Shown: positions 59,450-64,000 of the stretch, in pieces
Position numbering within the stretch: the first letter of the stretch is position 1
Layout: every line of letters starts with the position of its first letter
Origin: Cohnella sp. AR92
GTDB taxonomy: Bacteria; Bacillota; Bacilli; Paenibacillales; Paenibacillaceae
NCBI RefSeq assembly: GCF_003990975.1
Contig: NZ_RZJR01000013.1
Location: forward strand, 62,001 to 126,000
Direction: 5' to 3'
Length of the DNA stretch: 64,000 bases
Notes under the pieces: generated by a model
The model's database searches: none
What the model was told of the DNA's origin: nothing
What the model saw: only the letters and a program-made list of their open reading frames with translations
Translations under genes and position numbers: made by a program

Positions 59450-61582
59450 CTATCCCTGCTTCGCGATATTCTCCGCCGTGCGGAAGGCCAGCGCCAGAAT
59501 CGTGAGCACCGGGTTCACGCCGCCGTTCGTCACGTGCACGGAGCCGTCGCTGACCCATAGGTTGTCGTAGCCGTGGATCCGGCCGGAAGGATCCGTGACG
59601 GAGGTCGCGGGATCATGGCCCATGCGCAGCGTTCCCGCCTGATGCTGACCGCCGCTCAACCCGCCCCACGGGCCGGTCCGCCACACCTGGCGCGCGCCGG
59701 AAGCCCGCAGCCAAGTCTCCGCCTTCTCGCCCAGCATGACCGCGGCCCGGTAAGACTCGGGATGGATGCTTCCCGACAGCATAGCCACGGGCAGTCCGAA
59801 GCGATCCTTGACCGTCGGCGAGACCCGTACCCGGGATTCCGGATTCGGGATCTCCTGAATCGGACCCTGGATCTGGCTCGTTCGCAAGTAGCTCGAACGC
59901 ATCATCTCCTTGCCCGCCGCTCCCCATCTTGGCGCATCCGGCGCAACGGCACGGTACCAGTGAATGAGCGGCAGCCGGGTGAATTCGTTGGCCAGCAGCC
60001 CGCCGCCGATGACGCCGTCCCCGTTCCCGTGGGAGAAGCGCAAGGTGGCGATGCTCACGCCCGGCCCGAGGCCGTCCTGCACGGGCTCGTCGAACAGCCC
60101 GCAGGCGCCCGCATAGACATGGCCCTGAAGGTTCCTTCCGACCTGCCCGTTCCGATTGCCGATCCCCTCCGGCTCCGATTCGGAAGCCGAGTTGAGGAGG
60201 AGGCGAGCGCTCTCGATCGCGCCGGCGGCGATCACGACATGCCCGGCCCGGATCTCCCGCCGCCGGATGGATCCCGATGCTTCCCGGGCGATTCGGATGC
60301 CGGTCGCGCGCTTGCCGCCTTCCGTCAGGACCCGCTCCGCGATCGTATCGCAGATCAGATCGCAGTTGCCGGTCGCGATCGCCCGCACCAGCATCGTGTT
60401 GTGCCCGCCGTTCTTGCTGTTCGTCGGGCAGGCGAAGCCGACGCACTCTCCGCAGCGCCCGCAGGCCGGCCGGCCGTCCCGCTCCACCGAATTGATCAGG
60501 AGCGGAACGGGACCCGTCCGCCAGCCGAGCTTGGCGGCGCCCTTCGCCAGAATCTCGGTCTCCAGCGTGCGAGACAACGGCGGCATCGGATACGGACGCT
60601 GTCTCCTTCCGCATTCGGAGTGGGCTTCCCCTTGGCCGGCCACGCCGACCTCCCACTCCGCACGATCGTAATAGGGCTCCAGCTCCTCGTAGCTTATCGG
60701 CCAATCGCTAAGCGAGCTGCCGCCGGGAACGCCGTAACGGCTCGCCATCCGGAAGTCGTCCGGATGGAATCGCCACGCTTGCGCCCCGTATACCCGGGTG
60801 CCTCCTCCCGCCGTCATGGCATTATTGTGGTAATCCCCTTGGAAGGGAAGCGTGATCCGCTCGGACCCGTCCGCCCCGGCCATGGTGCGCGGATTCCCTT
60901 CCAATGAGGGTCCCGTGTTGTGGCCGTAGTGGCTCAGGCGATGGTTGCGCAGATGGTCGCAGCCGACTTCGGAGTACCGAAGCCAGCTCCCCCGTTCGAC
61001 GACGAGCACGCTCATGCCCGCCTCGGCCAGCAAAGCCGCAGCGACCGATCCCCCGGCGCCGGCTCCGACGATGACCGCATCGTAGCGGTCGCGAAGCTCG
61101 TCGAAAGACCGCAGCGGCAGATCCGTTTCCTCGACAGGCGCCACGCTTGCCCCGATGACGCCCGGACGGAACCCGATCATCTCCCAAGACTTCTGCTCCG
61201 GATTGCCGCCTGCCTCCGGGCTTCCGTAATACCCTTCCGCGACCAGGTTCAGCAGCGTATCGAAGAACCGCCCCGGATCGACCGGCCAATCCCGGACCTC
61301 CTGCCGCTCCACCTCGCGAAGCGCGTCGTCTTGTTGTTCCGCCGTTAGCTCCGCGAACGAACGCCCGTGCCGAGCGACCGCCCCCGCCTCCAGCTCGCGC
61401 AGCCCAGGCTCGATCCATTCCGTCCAAGTGCCGGGATCCTCGACGGACCGGCGCTCCAGGTAGCCCAGAACGCCCCCCTCCGTCGCCGACGGCCATGCAT
61501 CTCCCGGAATGAGCCGGTTCGCCGCCGCCTCTAGAATTCCAAGAATATCGTTAGCTAGATGATTGCTATTGTTAGGATTCAT
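59450..61582 (-). CDS. GMC-type dehydrogenase fused to a gluconate-2-dehydrogenase subunit-3-like domain
   Basis: This 710-residue protein combines two usually separate chains. Residues about 10-165 resemble gluconate 2-dehydrogenase subunit 3: ILEAAANRLIPGDAWPSATEGGVLGYLERR at the start and AEGYYGSPEAGGNPEQKSWEMIGFRPG at the end. From about 190 a glucose-methanol-choline oxidoreductase follows, with the FAD motif DAVIVGAGAGGSVAAALLAEAG, CGRCGECVGFACPTNSKN near 395, and the C-terminal active-site pair in HQAGTLRMGHDP (His) and NGGVNPVLT (Asn). Such enzymes oxidise sugars, sugar acids or alcohols and pass electrons to a cytochrome or quinone. No Tat signal and no cytochrome gene are visible, so it may be cytoplasmic. 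ATG 61582 is chosen over 61597. Confidence 0.85.
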   Translation of the reverse strand: MNPNNSNHLANDILGILEAAANRLIPGDAWPSATEGGVLGYLERRSVEDPGTWTEWIEPGLRELEAGAVARHGRSFAELTAEQQDDALREVERQEVRDWPVDPGRFFDTLLNLVAEGYYGSPEAGGNPEQKSWEMIGFRPGVIGASVAPVEETDLPLRSFDELRDRYDAVIVGAGAGGSVAAALLAEAGMSVLVVERGSWLRYSEVGCDHLRNHRLSHYGHNTGPSLEGNPRTMAGADGSERITLPFQGDYHNNAMTAGGGTRVYGAQAWRFHPDDFRMASRYGVPGGSSLSDWPISYEELEPYYDRAEWEVGVAGQGEAHSECGRRQRPYPMPPLSRTLETEILAKGAAKLGWRTGPVPLLINSVERDGRPACGRCGECVGFACPTNSKNGGHNTMLVRAIATGNCDLICDTIAERVLTEGGKRATGIRIAREASGSIRRREIRAGHVVIAAGAIESARLLLNSASESEPEGIGNRNGQVGRNLQGHVYAGACGLFDEPVQDGLGPGVSIATLRFSHGNGDGVIGGGLLANEFTRLPLIHWYRAVAPDAPRWGAAGKEMMRSSYLRTSQIQGPIQEIPNPESRVRVSPTVKDRFGLPVAMLSGSIHPESYRAAVMLGEKAETWLRASGARQVWRTGPWGGLSGGQHQAGTLRMGHDPATSVTDPSGRIHGYDNLWVSDGSVHVTNGGVNPVLTILALAFRTAENIAKQG

Positions 61583-61727
61583 TTTCCCACCATCCAATAA
61601 CTTTTGACTTCCCCTCTATCCTATCAGAGTCGGAAGCGTTAAGGGGAACAATCTTGCCATTGGCAAAAGGGCCCCTCTCCGAGGCCGAAACGACCGGGAG
61701 ATGAGCCCCTCTAGAGACGCTAGCGTA

Positions 61728-62438
61728 TTAGAATTCATTCACATCTTCGATTTGAGGATCGACCTTCAGAACCGAAGAATGCCCCGTAATGAAAGCGTCC
61801 TTGGTTCGAACCATGAACTCCCATCCTCTTCGCATTTCGCCCGGGTAGGTTAACACGAATTCGACCCCGTCCTCCTCATACCGGCTTGCCAGCTCGTGCT
61901 CGAGTGCGAGCTTGGAATACGATAAGCTTGCCAGATAGACGCCGACAAGAAGGGCCCCCGCCGCAACGATTCTTTTTCCCCTTCTCGTCAGCAAGCCGCC
62001 TATCATGGACAGAAGAAGAATAGCTAGAGAAAAATCATCTGCCTTCCGAAGGATTGCGAACTCGTACTCGCGTTCGATGAAGGGATAGAAGAGCGCGTTG
62101 CCGTTCCCGACCGTATCGATAAACAGGTGACTGAGAACCGCGGCGGAGAACAGAAGCCACGCTATTGGGAACGGGATATCCTTCCGAATCCTCCGGTACG
62201 CCCATGCGAATAGAAGCCCGAAGACGGGAACCAGCCCCAGCGAATGCCCGTACAAATCCCCGAACGCCTTCGTAAAATCAGGCGACAAGCCCGCAATCCC
62301 GCCGAATAGAAGCAGCAGCCCTCGAACCGCTAACGAATCCGATTTTTTATTCCCGATCAAATAAGCCAGGCAAGCGCCAACCGCTATATGCAAGAGCGAA
62401 TGAAGAAGCATGTCTTTCATATGATAAATCAGGTCCAT
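61728..62438 (-). CDS. Membrane-bound metal-dependent hydrolase, YdjM/DUF457-like
   Basis: This 236-residue membrane protein begins LLHSLLHIAVGACLAYLIGN and has GIAGLSPDFTKAFGDLYGHSLGLVPVFGLLFAW near 48-80, then SAAVLSHLFIDTVGNGNALFYPF near 105-128. These His/Asp-bearing membrane helices are the marks of the YdjM (LexA-binding, DUF457) family, whose enzyme activity is inferred rather than shown. About five membrane segments are followed by a hydrophilic C-terminal domain (about 175-236). GGAG precedes the ATG. It lies downstream of panB with a 68-base gap, so co-transcription is possible. Confidence 0.78.
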   Translation of the reverse strand: MDLIYHMKDMLLHSLLHIAVGACLAYLIGNKKSDSLAVRGLLLLFGGIAGLSPDFTKAFGDLYGHSLGLVPVFGLLFAWAYRRIRKDIPFPIAWLLFSAAVLSHLFIDTVGNGNALFYPFIEREYEFAILRKADDFSLAILLLSMIGGLLTRRGKRIVAAGALLVGVYLASLSYSKLALEHELASRYEEDGVEFVLTYPGEMRRGWEFMVRTKDAFITGHSSVLKVDPQIEDVNEF

Positions 62439-62506
62439 TTGGTCTCCGTTTCCCGCCGTTGTTTGTCCGCTATCCTCCTATTCGACTTTTTCCATCAAAT
62501 TCCTCC

Positions 62507-63388
62507 CTATCCAACTACAGTCTTCGCTTTGCCGCCGCCATAGAGCTGCTCGAGAACGTCGTCCTTGGCATGGAAAACATGCTCTTCGCCCGGGAAGGAC
62601 CGCTCCCTGACTTCCTTCACGTACTGCGCGATGCTGGAGCGAATCTGAGTCCCGAGGTCGGCGTATTCCTTGACGAACCTCTTCTCCTTCTTGGGAGAGG
62701 AGTAGCCCAGAAGGTCGTGATAGACCAGTACCTGGCCGTCGCAGGTTCTCCCCGCGCCGATGCCGATGACGGGAACCGACAGCTCGCGCGCGATCGCGTC
62801 CGCCGCCTCTTCCGTCACCATCTCCACGAGTACGGCGAAAGCTCCCGCTTGCTCCAACGCCTTGGCGTCGTCAAGCAGCCGCTTCGCCCCTTGCGAGTCT
62901 TTGCCCTGGATTTTGTAGCCGCCGATCTGGTGAATCGACTGAGGGGTCAGCCCGATATGCCCCATCACCGGAACGCCGGCTTCCACGATTCTTCTCACCG
63001 TATCGCCGATCTCCGCTCCGCCTTCTAATTTGACCGAATGGGCGAAGCCTTCCTGCATGATTCTCCGAACGTTCTTAAGAGTCTCGTCGATGCTTCCGTG
63101 GTACGTCATAAAAGGCATATCCGCCACGATGAAGGTATGCTCCGTCGCCCGCGTGACCGCCCGGGTATGGTAGACGATATCGTCCATGGTGACGGGGAGC
63201 GTGGAATCGTAATTGATGATGACGTTGCCCAGAGAGTCGCCGACCAGAATGAGATCGACCCCCGCTTCCTCGGCCAGTCGGGCGGAAGGATAGTCGTACG
63301 CGGTGATCATGCTGATGGGCAAGCCTTTGGCTTTCATTTCCTTCATTTCGTGAATATTGAGGGGTTTCGGTGCTGCCATGGTCTCCAT
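62507..63388 (-). CDS. panB: 3-Methyl-2-oxobutanoate hydroxymethyltransferase
   Basis: This 293-residue enzyme adds a hydroxymethyl group from 5,10-methylene-THF to the valine precursor 2-oxoisovalerate, the first step of pantothenate and coenzyme A synthesis. ISMITAYDYPSARLAEEAGVDLILVGDSLGN near residues 22-55 is the family signature with the magnesium Asp, DMPFMTYHGS near 93, KLEGGAE near 120, GHIGLTPQS near 140 and the catalytic Glu near 185. Three starts (TTG 63391, ATG 63388, ATG 63379) are close together, and none has ideal spacing. AAAGGA favours 63388. panC and panD do not follow, which is unusual for Bacillota. A hairpin with T run stands in its leader. Confidence 0.93.
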   Translation of the reverse strand: METMAAPKPLNIHEMKEMKAKGLPISMITAYDYPSARLAEEAGVDLILVGDSLGNVIINYDSTLPVTMDDIVYHTRAVTRATEHTFIVADMPFMTYHGSIDETLKNVRRIMQEGFAHSVKLEGGAEIGDTVRRIVEAGVPVMGHIGLTPQSIHQIGGYKIQGKDSQGAKRLLDDAKALEQAGAFAVLVEMVTEEAADAIARELSVPVIGIGAGRTCDGQVLVYHDLLGYSSPKKEKRFVKEYADLGTQIRSSIAQYVKEVRERSFPGEEHVFHAKDDVLEQLYGGGKAKTVVG

Positions 63389-63418
63389 CAAATCCTTTCT
63401 ATTTGTTTGATAGGCAAA

Positions 63419-63451
63419 ACAAAAAAACCTTCCAGCGCGCAGCTAGAAAGG
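63419..63451 (-). terminator. Hairpin with T run just before panB
   Basis: On the minus strand CCTTTCTAGC and GCTGGAAGG pair with one bulged T around TGCGC, and seven T follow, 30 bases before panB. It may end the upstream DUF6688 transcript or act as an attenuator in the panB leader. Confidence 0.75.
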
Positions 63452-63642
63452 TCCGAAAGGCAAAAAAAGAGTCAAAAGCTCGTGACCGTTTTTTTGTCTC
63501 GGTCCTCTCGGATCAGAGCAAAACCCAACGCGTTCACCTCCATGGCGTATTCAATTGTAAGATGAAACCCGGAATCCCAAGCTGAGTGCCATTCGACGAA
63601 TGCGATACGGCCTCATCATGAAAGTATGCCAAACAATGTGCG
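63452..63642. other. 190-base leader/spacer before panB
   Basis: On the minus strand a 23-codon frame (63543-63472) starts MEVNALGFALIRED and ends before the hairpin, and arms GACCG/CGGTC lie within it. A weak TACAAT (63559-63554) is the only promoter-like element. A leader-peptide role cannot be shown from sequence alone. Confidence 0.3.
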
Positions 63643-63999
63643 TTATTGCAATTTTTTCTTTCGCCATTTGTTCTTCCCCCATGCGCTGTATTGCACGTGG
63701 ATGCGGTTCTCCGGGCGGGCGTCGACGGTGTAGAGGACCAATAGGAAAAGCCACTCCAGAGGCTTCATCATCACATAGACGGCATCCGCGGCCGCCTTCG
63801 AGCGAATGTGCCGGCTGACCGGATAGCCGTATCGGTCGTACAGGCGGCGCACGACCCGATGGAACGACGGCATGTACTGCTCGAGCACGTTCTCGAACGC
63901 GTTGGCGATCATCAGCTGGCGGTTGATCGGAATCGCTTCCCCATGCCGGATCCCCGCGCGAAGCGGCTTGACGACGCGGCGATGTCCTCGTGCGGCGAC
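63643..63999 (-). CDS. DUF6688-family protein, C-terminal part
   Basis: The last 118 codons are in the window, and the gene continues past position 64000. The text GHRRVVKPLRAGIRHGE, then INRQLMIANAFENVLEQYMP and YDRYGYPVSRHIRS-like residues match the C-terminus of a family I know as DUF6688 in Paenibacillaceae. MMKPLEWLFLLVLYTVDARPENRI contains a hydrophobic, perhaps membrane-touching helix. A basic tail (GKNKWRKKKLQ) ends it. Function is unknown. It is read toward panB, with a hairpin terminator between. Confidence 0.7.
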   Translation of the reverse strand, partial: VAARGHRRVVKPLRAGIRHGEAIPINRQLMIANAFENVLEQYMPSFHRVVRRLYDRYGYPVSRHIRSKAAADAVYVMMKPLEWLFLLVLYTVDARPENRIHVQYSAWGKNKWRKKKLQ

Positions 64000-64000
64000 C

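Overview
The window looks like chromosomal DNA of a moderately GC-rich Bacillota, most likely a Paenibacillaceae member (Paenibacillus/Cohnella-like). This is inferred from AGGAGG-type ribosome binding sites, frequent GTG/TTG starts, many intrinsic terminators, sigma-A promoters close to TTGACA-17-TATAAT, and families typical of that group (TelA/VWA operon, DUF3231, DUF6688, yrk-type sulfur operon, PatB/MalY). No rRNA, tRNA, CRISPR array, insertion sequence, integrase or phage gene was seen. The window ends inside a gene at both edges.

Layout. 0-4.5 kb: tail of an ArsR regulator, then a minus-strand lipid operon (hotdog thioesterase, FabF-like synthase, acyl-CoA ligase) and an FMN reductase. 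4.6-12.5 kb: MATE exporter, diaminopimelate dehydrogenase, NADP-glutamate dehydrogenase, a TIM-barrel epimerase, and a DHA2 drug exporter followed by a TetR regulator. 12.5-16.7 kb: short-repeat DNA, then a three-gene operon (coiled-coil membrane protein, binding-protein/VWA fusion, TelA). 17-23.6 kb: split chromate transporter, GNAT acetyltransferase, FtsH-like membrane protease, pectin methylesterase, guanine deaminase. 23.6-27.3 kb: five-gene persulfide/sulfurtransferase operon behind a strong promoter with a CsoR/CstR-type operator. 27.4-36.7 kb: lipoprotein, cupin, PatB aminotransferase, orphan histidine kinase, TetR-MFS pair, and an FtsX-type ABC exporter with its TetR. 36.7-42.6 kb: DUF302 protein, a KstD-like flavoprotein/CoxG-like/SDR operon with a divergent TetR, and a second TetR/SDR pair. 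42.6-48.6 kb: SulP anion transporter with ArsR regulator, formate/nitrite channel plus lactate dehydrogenase behind an FNR-like box, and a MerR-MFS pair. 48.7-51.6 kb: dedA, methyltransferase, OmpR regulator and kinase as one operon. 51.7-58.8 kb: PadR regulator, DUF3231 and MBL proteins, SRPBCC protein beside a mazG remnant, P-loop kinase, amine oxidase and small proteins. 58.8-64 kb: repeat-rich spacer, a GMC dehydrogenase fused to a gluconate-dehydrogenase subunit-3 domain, a membrane protein, panB and the end of a DUF6688 gene.

The region reads as an accessory, stress and catabolic neighbourhood. It holds nine whole one-component regulators and one two-component regulator, and most sit beside the transporter or enzyme they probably control. 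Many intergenic regions show a promoter with a clear dyad placed where a repressor would act.

The strongest candidates for little-described biology are the TelA/VWA operon, the persulfide operon whose regulator is not nearby, the subunit-3/GMC fusion, and a family of 24-bp dispersed repeats present as seven copies in two spacers 46 kb apart. All functions are assigned from reading the sequence; no database search was run.
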